Positions 1 to 6,807 of a DNA stretch of 8,570 nucleotides are shown here, piece after piece; the first letter of the stretch is position 1; the number at the start of each line of letters is the position of its first letter. The notes under the pieces were generated by a model. That model was given only the letters and a program-made list of their open reading frames with translations, had not been told where the DNA came from and did not search any database. This stretch comes from an uncultured Verrucomicrobiae bacterium (lineage in GTDB: Bacteria; Verrucomicrobiota; Verrucomicrobiia; Palsa-1439). Location of the stretch: NCBI GenBank assembly GCA_937927265.1, contig CALBCO010000211.1, positions 1-8,570 of the forward strand, read 5' to 3'. The translations under genes and the position numbers were made by a program.

Positions 1-893
1 TTTTTCCGGTCTTCCATGGCGGCTTCGGAAGCTTTGTCATCGGCACGGCTGCCACGTTCGGTGACGCGAGCGGCGGCGATTTCCGCGATGATGTCGTCCA
101 CGTTCTTCGCGGGGGATTCCACGCAACCGGTGCTAATGATATCGCCAATGGTGCGGACGCGCACGGTGAGTTCCCGTACTTCCTCGCCGGGTTGGGGCGG
201 GAGCAGGTCGTTGACCGGCAGCCATTGACCGCGCCGTCGGACACACTTGCGGCGGTGGCTGAAGTAAATACTTGGTACTTCCAGTTTCTCCTGGCGGATG
301 TATTCCCAGACATCCATCTCCGTCCAGTTCGAGAGGGGAAAGACGCGCATGTTTTCGCCGGGGTTGACCCGTGCGTTGTAAAGATTCCAGATTTCCGGGC
401 GCTGGTTTTTCGGATCCCATTGGCCGAAGCGGTCGCGGAAACTGAAGAAACGTTCTTTGGCCCGCGCCTTTTCCTCGTCCCGGCGCGCGCCGCCGATGCA
501 GCAGTCGAATTGAAACTCTTCGATGGCCGCGAGCAACGTCGGAATCTGGAGCCGGTTACGGCTGATCTCGCCGGGGACGGGCGTGGCGATGCCCTTGGCG
601 ATAGCATCTTCGACTTTGCGGATGATGAGTTTCGCGCCCAGTTCCTTCGCGCGGCGGTCGCGGAACTCGTTCAACTCGGGGAAATGGTGGCCGGTATCCA
701 CGTTGAGCAGTGGCATGGGGATGTCTGATGGCCGAAAGGCTTTTTCGGCGAGCCGCAACAGGCAAATCGAATCTTTTCCGCCAGAAAAAAGCAGGCAAGG
801 TCGTTCGAATTCGCCAGCCACTTCGCGCATCACGTGGATGGCTTCCGTTTCGAGATACTGGAGATGGTCGAGATGATAGTTTGCAGTTTTCAT
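1..893 (-). CDS. cysD: Sulfate adenylyltransferase subunit 2 (ATP sulfurylase small subunit), 3' end cut by window edge
   Basis: The product would make adenosine 5'-phosphosulfate from ATP and sulfate in the cytoplasm, together with the GTPase subunit CysN. The frame starts at ATG 893-891 and is open to the left edge, giving 297 visible codons. Bacterial CysD is about 300 residues, so probably only about five residues and the stop are missing. The N-terminal region carries the PP-loop SGGKDS at residues 37-42, preceded by ERPCLLF and followed by LLRLAEKAF. Other family segments are NVDTGHHFPELNEFRD, the GGARRDEEKARAKER stretch and SNWTEMDVWEYI. The visible C-terminus reads AAMEDRKK, as in the family just before its end. 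Its ATG overlaps the cysH stop as ATGA (890-893), and no strong Shine-Dalgarno is visible, so translation is probably coupled to cysH. cysN would be expected next, beyond the window. Identification is firm. Confidence 0.96.
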   Translation of the reverse strand, partial: MKTANYHLDHLQYLETEAIHVMREVAGEFERPCLLFSGGKDSICLLRLAEKAFRPSDIPMPLLNVDTGHHFPELNEFRDRRAKELGAKLIIRKVEDAIAKGIATPVPGEISRNRLQIPTLLAAIEEFQFDCCIGGARRDEEKARAKERFFSFRDRFGQWDPKNQRPEIWNLYNARVNPGENMRVFPLSNWTEMDVWEYIRQEKLEVPSIYFSHRRKCVRRRGQWLPVNDLLPPQPGEEVRELTVRVRTIGDIISTGCVESPAKNVDDIIAEIAAARVTERGSRADDKASEAAMEDRK

Positions 894-1447
894 GTGTGCA
901 GCCCGCACTCGCGTTTCTCATCGCCTTTGGCTGGGTCAAAGTAGTCCCATTCGTTCGGCAAATTGTGCTCGATCAGATACGCTTCCATTTCGGCGTCCGA
1001 CAACTCAAAGACCGGGCTGACCTTGAGCACGCCGTACTTGGCGTCGCGGCGAATGGCTTCCATTTTGGCGCGGTTAGGGTTTTGGACGCGCCGAATGGCG
1101 GTGAGCCAGACCGCCGGCGCCAGTTCACGCATGGCGCGCTCAAACGGCTCAAGCTTCATCGTCGCGCTGAAAACCTCCGGCGACGTCTCACCGTACCGGG
1201 CTTGCCAGTGGGCGGCACTGAGCCGGGGATGATACGTTTTGAGATTCAAGTGCAGCAATTGTGTCAGCCGGTCGGCGAACCGGTACGTTGCGGGCCGGTT
1301 GAATCCGTGGTCCACCCACAACACCGGGATGTCTGGCTGGACTTGTGTCGCCAAGTGCAGAATGACTGCCTCGTAGGGCCGGAAGTTGGTGGAGACAATC
1401 GCCTTGCCCTGGGCGATGGCCCAGCGGGTGATTTCGAGCGGGGTCAT
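890..1447 (-). CDS. cysH: Phosphoadenylyl-sulfate (PAPS) reductase family protein, compact form
   Basis: Predicted 185-residue thioredoxin-dependent reductase that turns activated sulfate (PAPS) into sulfite in the cytoplasm. The C-terminus KRECGLHT holds the catalytic Cys of the family's ECGLH motif, and it is the only Cys in the protein. Because the Cys-Cys pairs that bind the iron-sulfur cluster of APS reductases are absent, the PAPS type is inferred. Family-like segments are AVILHLATQVQPDIPVLWVD, ATYRFADRL, KLEPFERAM and a substrate-site-like LTAIRRVQNPNRA. It is short: E. coli CysH is 244 residues. About 40 N-terminal residues are missing, as is the GYxSxGDxHTT segment that normally precedes the catalytic tail. 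The frame is open further upstream, but ATG 1447 is chosen because it overlaps the sulfite reductase stop as ATGA and has GGAG at 1456-1459, eight bases away. No APS kinase is visible to supply PAPS. Confidence 0.88.
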   Translation of the reverse strand: MTPLEITRWAIAQGKAIVSTNFRPYEAVILHLATQVQPDIPVLWVDHGFNRPATYRFADRLTQLLHLNLKTYHPRLSAAHWQARYGETSPEVFSATMKLEPFERAMRELAPAVWLTAIRRVQNPNRAKMEAIRRDAKYGVLKVSPVFELSDAEMEAYLIEHNLPNEWDYFDPAKGDEKRECGLHT

Positions 1448-3015
1448 TGCGGGAACTCCACAGCGCGCAGGCACCAATCGCCGAACCGTTCGCCGGCTTG
1501 GCGTTCCTGCCGGTAGCGGGTGATGAGTGGGCGCAGTTCGTTGATGATGTCGGCATCCTTGACGGCTTCCCGGTAGAGACGGTTCAACCGGGTGCTGGCG
1601 ACGTTGCCGCCGAGCCAGATTTGGTAGAGGCCGGGCGATTTGCCGACCAACCCGATCTCCGCCATGTAGGGCCGGGCGCACCCGTTCGGACAGCCGGTCA
1701 TCCGAATCACAATTTCCTCGTCAATCAGCTTCTCGATTTCCAAAATTAATTTCGGCAGGTACCGTTCCGCCTCGGCCACCGCCAACCCGCACGTCGGCAA
1801 CGCCACGCATGCCATCGAAGCGCGCCGCAACGCCGTGCCGCTGCCATGCCCGGCCAGCAACCGATCCACTGCCGGCTGGTCCGCCGGCGCGATGTTGGCG
1901 AGGATGACGTTGTTGCCGGGCGTCAGCCGAATTTCCGGTTGAAACTTTTCCACCACGGCGTGCAACGCTGCCTTGAGCGCGCCTTGGATGCGGCCGGTCT
2001 CGACAAACACACCGCAATACATCCGGCCATCGGCCTGGCGGTGCCAACCGAAGTTGTCGCCTTGCTTTGTGAACACAAACGGCCGAGCCTCCTCCAATCT
2101 GAAACCGACCCGCGTTTCGAGTTCCTGGCGGAACCACGCAACGCCTTTGTCGGCGAGGACGTATTTGAGCCGGGCGTGTTTCCGGTCCGTCCGGCTGCCG
2201 TAATCCCGGTGGATGGTCAACACGGCTTTCGCTACCTCCACGACTTTTCCGGCTGGCAGAAAGCCAATCACATCGGCCAGTCGGGGATAGGTGGCCTTGT
2301 TGCCGTGTGAGCGGCCCATCCCACCACCGGCCAGCAGATTATAGCCATCCGCCACAGCGATGAACCCGCAGCAATGAGTGAAGATGTCCACGTCGTTCAC
2401 CGGCGGAATCGCGAACCCGACCTTGAACTTCCGCGGCAGGTAGCTCTTGCCGTAGAGCGGGTCGGTGAAGCTCGGATCAGGCACGACTTGAACACCGTCA
2501 ATCCAGATGGCGTGATAAGCCGGCGTTTGGGGCGCAAGCGCGAGTGCGACCTGCCGGGCGTGTGCCCGGACGCGCGCGCCGAGCTCGTCGCTGGCCGGGG
2601 TGGGCGGGGCCATCACATTGCGGGCGTTGTCGCCGCACGCAGCCAACGTCGTCAGCAACGTGTCGTTGACGCCCTTGACCAACTGCCAGAGCCCGCCTTT
2701 GACGACGTGATGGAACTGCAAACCTTGCCGGGATGTGACCCGAAGCGTGTTGTTGCCGTACCGGGCGGCTAGGTCGTCAAGTGCGAGGTACTGGGCCGGG
2801 GCCAGGACGCCGCCCGGAATGCGCACCCGAACCATGAAAATGTATTTCTTGCCAGTTTTGCGCATGTCCCGGTCGTCGCCCTGATAAATCCCGTGGGCCT
2901 TCAGAAATGTGGCATCCTCGTCGGTAAACCGGTCCGTTTGCGTGTCGGCCAGCGCAGCGCTGATCGTGCCCGCCAACGTTGGGCAATTCTGTTTGAGTTC
3001 TTCAACGTTTTTCAT
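1444..3015 (-). CDS. cysI: Assimilatory sulfite reductase, siroheme/[4Fe-4S] hemoprotein (CysI-type)
   Basis: Predicted 523-residue enzyme for the six-electron reduction of sulfite to sulfide in the cytoplasm. The cluster/siroheme ligands are Cys403 and Cys409 (ACVALPTC, CX5C) and Cys442 and Cys446 (GCPNGC, CX3C), the spacing seen in E. coli CysI. Anion-site basic residues are present: Arg63/65 in MVRVRIPGG, Arg96 in TSRQGLQFHH, Arg132 in NARNV, and Lys196/Lys198 in YLPRKFK. HGIYQGDDRD near residues 41-50 and FGDWCLRA at the C-terminus also match the CysI/plant sulfite reductase group rather than NirA. No flavoprotein (CysJ) gene lies alongside, so the electron donor (ferredoxin or a distant flavoprotein) is unknown. 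ATG 3015 has GGAG at 3022-3025, six bases upstream, and overlaps the previous stop as ATGA (3012-3015). Confidence 0.95.
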   Translation of the reverse strand: MKNVEELKQNCPTLAGTISAALADTQTDRFTDEDATFLKAHGIYQGDDRDMRKTGKKYIFMVRVRIPGGVLAPAQYLALDDLAARYGNNTLRVTSRQGLQFHHVVKGGLWQLVKGVNDTLLTTLAACGDNARNVMAPPTPASDELGARVRAHARQVALALAPQTPAYHAIWIDGVQVVPDPSFTDPLYGKSYLPRKFKVGFAIPPVNDVDIFTHCCGFIAVADGYNLLAGGGMGRSHGNKATYPRLADVIGFLPAGKVVEVAKAVLTIHRDYGSRTDRKHARLKYVLADKGVAWFRQELETRVGFRLEEARPFVFTKQGDNFGWHRQADGRMYCGVFVETGRIQGALKAALHAVVEKFQPEIRLTPGNNVILANIAPADQPAVDRLLAGHGSGTALRRASMACVALPTCGLAVAEAERYLPKLILEIEKLIDEEIVIRMTGCPNGCARPYMAEIGLVGKSPGLYQIWLGGNVASTRLNRLYREAVKDADIINELRPLITRYRQERQAGERFGDWCLRAVEFPQ

Positions 3016-4337
3016 GTTTCACTCCGCAAGGCATGATCGAGTTTTTTCCAGATTGCTTCTGGTTCTTCCAAGCCGGCCGAGATGCGGATCAAGTACCGCG
3101 ACACTCCGCACGATTCCGCCCAGTCGAGTTCCGTATAATGGGCGAGCAATGTAAACGGACACGCCAACGTGAACACCGTCCCCAGGCTTGGTCCTTTGCA
3201 CACGTCGAGCCGGTCGTAAATCTGCGGCGACGTTGTTTCCGCGTTCTTCGGCAGAACCGTGATGAGCGCGCCCCAACCGCCGTCGGGCCGGCGCACGGCA
3301 TCGTACGCCTCGGCAAATTCCCATTTGGGATACCAGACCTTCGCCACGGCCGGGTGCGTCCGCAAGCGTTCGGCGAGCAGTAATCCGGTCGCGTTGTGCC
3401 GCCGCATTCGGTCGGGGAAATCGCGCGCTTGCCGGTCCAGAATCGCGGCGTCTTCAATCCAGAGTAATTCCTCGTGTTGGGCTGCCACGATCGGCTTCAA
3501 CTCGGCATAAAACGGCGACCGCGGATTGCAAATCAACGCACCGCCCATCACATCGCCTGTGCCAGCCACAAATTTCGTCAGGCTCGTCGCGATCAGTGCC
3601 GCGTGGTCGCGCAAATCCACGTTGACCGGTGTCGCCACCACATCGTCAGCCACCAAGGGCACGCCGTGTTCGCGGAGCAGCGGGGTGACTTGACGCAAGT
3701 CCGCCGCGCCGAGCAATGGATTGCCAGGAATTTCACTGAACGCCGCGGCCAGCGGTTGCCGCTGGAGCAACACGCGCAGGTCCTGCGCCATCGTCGCGAG
3801 ATCGTGTAGCAACGTCGCGCCGTGCCCCAACTTCTGTTGCAGCTTCAACGTGTCCACGTACGGAAAACCCAGTTGTACGGTTGGCCGGCCCGGCGCACGC
3901 GCCAACACCGCCTGCAGCGCCGCAAACTGCGCCGCCATGCCCGACGGTTGCAGAAACACATCCGTCGCATCGCAATCGTAGAAGTCAGCCAATTGCCGAC
4001 GCAACGACCGACGCACCGCCGGATCGTCGGCGACTTTGCGCCCGACGAGAAATGCTTCCGCCTGCCGGCTGGAGACGATCAGGCCGGTATGTTGCCAGAA
4101 CATTTCCGGCGCGAACCCGGTGGCCCGTTGCGCCACGCGCTCCGACGGCCACGGGAAGCGGCCGAGCCGTTTAGCCATTTCCCGGATCAGCGGATGAATG
4201 ACAAAACGCGGATAGCCGGTCGCGATGTGCGCCATCACCGCCGGGTGTTTCTCCTCGTAGCCGACCACGTCCTGCCAACGCGGCAGCGACATCGAAACGG
4301 CGTGCACCGAATCCGGTATGGGTTGGCCGAGCTTCAC
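3012..4337 (-). CDS. PLP-dependent Cys/Met metabolism enzyme resembling fungal cystathionine gamma-synthase
   Basis: Predicted 441-residue fold-type I PLP enzyme (Cys_Met_Meta_PP family). The Schiff-base Lys is Lys255 in TSLTKFVAGTGDVMGG. The Asp contacting the PLP ring nitrogen is probably Asp231 in VADDVVATP, which has a DD where the DN of classical MetB sits. The N-terminus (HAVSMSLPRWQDVVGYEE, then TGYPRFVIHPLI) and the LTK...DVMGG block recall the fungal Met-7/STR2-type cystathionine gamma-synthases from memory, not the MetB encoded just upstream in the operon. The reaction may be O-acyl-homoserine plus cysteine to cystathionine, but a lyase or sulfhydrylase role cannot be excluded, so no symbol is given. 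The start is GTG at 4337-4335, overlapping the previous stop as GTGA. The Shine-Dalgarno is weak (AGG four bases away), and the family-like N-terminus begins near this GTG. Family is firm; substrate is inference. Confidence 0.88.
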   Translation of the reverse strand: MKLGQPIPDSVHAVSMSLPRWQDVVGYEEKHPAVMAHIATGYPRFVIHPLIREMAKRLGRFPWPSERVAQRATGFAPEMFWQHTGLIVSSRQAEAFLVGRKVADDPAVRRSLRRQLADFYDCDATDVFLQPSGMAAQFAALQAVLARAPGRPTVQLGFPYVDTLKLQQKLGHGATLLHDLATMAQDLRVLLQRQPLAAAFSEIPGNPLLGAADLRQVTPLLREHGVPLVADDVVATPVNVDLRDHAALIATSLTKFVAGTGDVMGGALICNPRSPFYAELKPIVAAQHEELLWIEDAAILDRQARDFPDRMRRHNATGLLLAERLRTHPAVAKVWYPKWEFAEAYDAVRRPDGGWGALITVLPKNAETTSPQIYDRLDVCKGPSLGTVFTLACPFTLLAHYTELDWAESCGVSRYLIRISAGLEEPEAIWKKLDHALRSET

Positions 4338-5455
4338 AATGCCTGTTCGATGTCGGCCAGCAAATCCGCTACGTCTTCGATGCCGACGGAAAACCGCACG
4401 ACGTTGTCAGTGATGCCGACCGCTTCGCGAACGGGTTTCGGCACGCCGGCATGCGTCATCGTGGCCGGGTGACAGACGAGGCTTTCCACACCGCCGAGGC
4501 TCTCGGCCAGCGTGAACAGTTGCAGCTTTCGGCAGAATGCGAGCACATCGCCGTCGAGTTCGATGGTGATGATGCCGGAACCACCGGACATTTGGCGTTT
4601 GGCCAGTGTGTGTTGTGGGTGACTGGGCAGGAACGGGTAGCGGACCCACTTCACCCGTGGTTGCTTCTCCAGCCAAGCAGCCAGAGCCAGCGCGTTGGCG
4701 CAATGCCGCTCCATTCGCAACGCCAGCGTCCGTTGGCCGCGTGTCGTCAGCCACGCATCGAACGGCGATGGTTGAAGACCGAGTGCCTTTTGGGCGAACA
4801 CCATTCGTTTGTGCCATGTCAGGTCGTTGGTTGCTACGAGGCCGCCGAGGCAATCGCTGTGGCCGTTGACGTACTTCGTCGTGGAGGACAGCGACAGTGT
4901 CGCGCCAAGCGCGAGCGGGCGTTGGAGGTACGGCGAGGCAAACGTGTTATCCACCACCACCGGAAAACCAAGTTGGCTGATCCCGGCAATGTCGAGAATC
5001 TTCAGCAACGGATTCGTCGGACTTTCCAGCCAGACCAGCGTCGGCTTCGCGGCGCTGATTTGGTCCCAGTTCTCCGGCCGGCTCAAGTCGGCGTACTGCG
5101 CCCGAACACCAAACTTGCCGAAGACGCGTTCGAACATCCGGTAGGTGCAGCCGTAGATATTTTCCTCGGCGAACACGAGGTCGCCGCTCTTCAGTGACGT
5201 TACGACGGCGGTGATGGCCGACACGCCGCTGGCGAAACAGGTGGCGTATGCGGCGCCTTCCAGGGTTGCGGCGCTTTGCTCCAACAGCCGGAAATTCGGG
5301 TTGCCGGACCGCGTGTAGTCAAAGCCGTCCGGGTTGCCCTGCGCGAACGTCGAGGTCAGGTACACCGGTGGCATGACCGCGCCGGTGGAGCCAACGTAGC
5401 CGCGGCCCTCGTGGACGGCCCGCGTGGTGAAACCAGTTGGCTTGTTCTTCTTCAC
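4334..5455 (-). CDS. metB: Cystathionine gamma-synthase / lyase-type PLP enzyme
   Basis: Predicted 373-residue cytoplasmic PLP enzyme of transsulfuration, of the usual MetB/MetC length. Visible landmarks are Tyr47 and Arg49 in FDYTRSGNP (cofactor phosphate contacts from the partner subunit), Tyr101 in ENIYGCTY (ring stacking), Asp169 in VVDNTFASP and the Schiff-base Lys194 in STTKYVNGHSD. The C-terminal FTLAESLGGVESL and HPATMTHA segments are typical of cystathionine gamma-synthase and gamma-lyase. Synthase, gamma-lyase and beta-lyase activities are hard to tell apart by eye, so the symbol is tentative. The start is GTG 5455-5453, overlapping the metY stop as GTGA. Only a weak purine stretch precedes it, and the next Met is residue 28, inside the conserved MPPVYLTSTF block, so GTG is preferred. 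The next gene in the operon is a divergent paralogue, also with a GTG start. Confidence 0.9.
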   Translation of the reverse strand: MKKNKPTGFTTRAVHEGRGYVGSTGAVMPPVYLTSTFAQGNPDGFDYTRSGNPNFRLLEQSAATLEGAAYATCFASGVSAITAVVTSLKSGDLVFAEENIYGCTYRMFERVFGKFGVRAQYADLSRPENWDQISAAKPTLVWLESPTNPLLKILDIAGISQLGFPVVVDNTFASPYLQRPLALGATLSLSSTTKYVNGHSDCLGGLVATNDLTWHKRMVFAQKALGLQPSPFDAWLTTRGQRTLALRMERHCANALALAAWLEKQPRVKWVRYPFLPSHPQHTLAKRQMSGGSGIITIELDGDVLAFCRKLQLFTLAESLGGVESLVCHPATMTHAGVPKPVREAVGITDNVVRFSVGIEDVADLLADIEQAL

Positions 5456-6759
5456 TGTTGGGAGGCCTGCAACGCTTGATCCAAATCGGCGATGATGTCA
5501 CGCACGTCCTCGATGCCGATGGAGAGACGGACGTACTCGGGCGTCACGCCGGTCTGGGTTTGTTCTTCGGGCGTGAGTTGCGAGTGGGTGGTCGAAGCCG
5601 GGTGGATGATCAACGATTTGGCGTCGCCGATGTTCGCCAAGTGGCTGAACAGTTTGACGTTGTTGATCAGTTTCACGCCGGCGGCAGCGCCGCCTTTGAT
5701 GCCGAAACCGATGATCGCGCCCGCGCCGTCCGGCAGATACTTCCGGGCGTTGGCGTGGTCCGGGTGGCTCGGCAGGCCGGGGTAGTTCACCCATTGCACC
5801 GCCGGGTGTTGTTCGAGAAATTCGGCGACTTTCTGGGCGTTCTGGACGTGGCGTTCCATGCGGAGATGGAGCGTTTCGAGTCCGAGCAACGTGATGAACG
5901 AACCAAACGGACTTTGGCACCCCCCGGTATCGCGAAGCCAATGCGTTCGGATGTGAATGATGTAAGCGATGTTGCCAATCGGGCGCAACGCTTCCTCGAA
6001 GACAATGCCGTGATAGGCCGGGTCTGGCGCGCAGAACTCCGGCCATTTGGCCGGGTCTTTCGCCCACGGGAACTTGCCGCTGTCCACAATGGCCCCGCCA
6101 ATGTGGACGCCATGGCCGCCGAGGAACTTGGTCGTCGAATACACCACGATGTCGAAGCCGTGCTCGATGGGGCGGAACAACACCGGCGTCGTGACGGTAT
6201 TATCAATGATCGCCGGCAAGCCGTGTTGATGGGCGAGGGTGGTGACGCGCTGGAAGTCCGGCACATCGTTCTTCGGGTTGCCGATGGATTCCAGATAAAC
6301 ACACCGGGTGTTTTTGTCCACAAGTTGGCTGAGCGTCTCCGGCTTCTTCGGGTCAAAAAACCGGACCTCGATACCGAGTTTGGCAAATGTCTGGGTGAAC
6401 AACGTCCAGGTCCCGCCGTACAGGCTGGTCGCGGAGATGAAGTTCTGCCCGGCGTGCACGATGGTCAGCAACGCCGCCGTGATCGCGGCTTGCCCGCTGG
6501 CGAACACCAGTCCCGCCGCGCCGCCGTCGAGCGCGGCGAGCCGTTTTTCGAGCACGTCGGTCGTGGGGTTCATCAACCGCGTGTAGATGTTGCCGAATTC
6601 TTTCAGGCCAAACAGATTCGCCGCGTGTTCGGTGCTGTGAAACACGTAGCTGGTTGTGGCGTAGATCGGCACCGCCCGCGCGGTCGTGGTCGGGTCCGGC
6701 ACTTGGCCGGCGTGCAACGCCAGCGTGCCCAGTCGGTACGAAGGTTGGTCATTGGCCAT
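5452..6759 (-). CDS. metY: O-acetylhomoserine sulfhydrylase (homocysteine synthase)
   Basis: Predicted 435-residue PLP enzyme that would join sulfide to O-acetylhomoserine and give homocysteine directly. Its length matches MetY, which is longer than MetB. Landmarks are Tyr59 and Arg61 in NIYTRLMNPTT, a ring-stacking Tyr in TSLYGGTW, Asp186 in IIDNTVTTP and the Schiff-base Lys211 in YSTTKFLGGHG. The insertion after the lysine block (VDSGKFPWAKDP...WPEFCAPDPAYHG) is typical of O-acetylhomoserine sulfhydrylases. SHLANIGDAKSLIIHPASTTH near the C-terminus also fits. ATG 6759 has AAAGGAG at 6768-6774 with an eight-base gap. It follows cysK after 48 bases, and its stop overlaps the next start. Next to cysK and sulfite reductase, it would compete for the same sulfide. 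Identification is firm. Confidence 0.96.
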   Translation of the reverse strand: MANDQPSYRLGTLALHAGQVPDPTTTARAVPIYATTSYVFHSTEHAANLFGLKEFGNIYTRLMNPTTDVLEKRLAALDGGAAGLVFASGQAAITAALLTIVHAGQNFISATSLYGGTWTLFTQTFAKLGIEVRFFDPKKPETLSQLVDKNTRCVYLESIGNPKNDVPDFQRVTTLAHQHGLPAIIDNTVTTPVLFRPIEHGFDIVVYSTTKFLGGHGVHIGGAIVDSGKFPWAKDPAKWPEFCAPDPAYHGIVFEEALRPIGNIAYIIHIRTHWLRDTGGCQSPFGSFITLLGLETLHLRMERHVQNAQKVAEFLEQHPAVQWVNYPGLPSHPDHANARKYLPDGAGAIIGFGIKGGAAAGVKLINNVKLFSHLANIGDAKSLIIHPASTTHSQLTPEEQTQTGVTPEYVRLSIGIEDVRDIIADLDQALQASQQ

Positions 6760-6767
6760 GATGGTGG

Positions 6768-6774
6768 CTCCTTT
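6768..6774 (-). promoter_or_regulatory. Ribosome binding site of metY
   Basis: The minus strand reads AAAGGAG, eight bases before ATG 6759. It is the strongest Shine-Dalgarno in the operon body and sits in the only gap (48 bases) between the enzyme genes. This suggests metY is initiated independently, while the downstream genes lean on stop/start overlaps. Confidence 0.8.
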
Positions 6775-6807
6775 GCAGGTTTCGTCGTTTCCAGTTTGGC
6801 GGGAGTT

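Noticed and set aside
192..728. Plus-strand open frames across the operon, such as 192-728, 710-1516 and 5437-6837
   Set aside because: They mirror the third-position GC bias of the minus-strand genes, show no family motifs and overlap firmly identified enzymes.
1447..1681. Extending cysH upstream to a start at 1681
   Set aside because: The added 78 residues lie wholly inside sulfite reductase, resemble no CysH and are Arg/Pro-rich shadow sequence. ATG 1447 has an ATGA overlap and a GGAG site.
6760..6807. Separate promoter or terminator between cysK and metY
   Set aside because: The 48-base gap holds a ribosome binding site but no stem with a T-run and no convincing -35/-10 pair.
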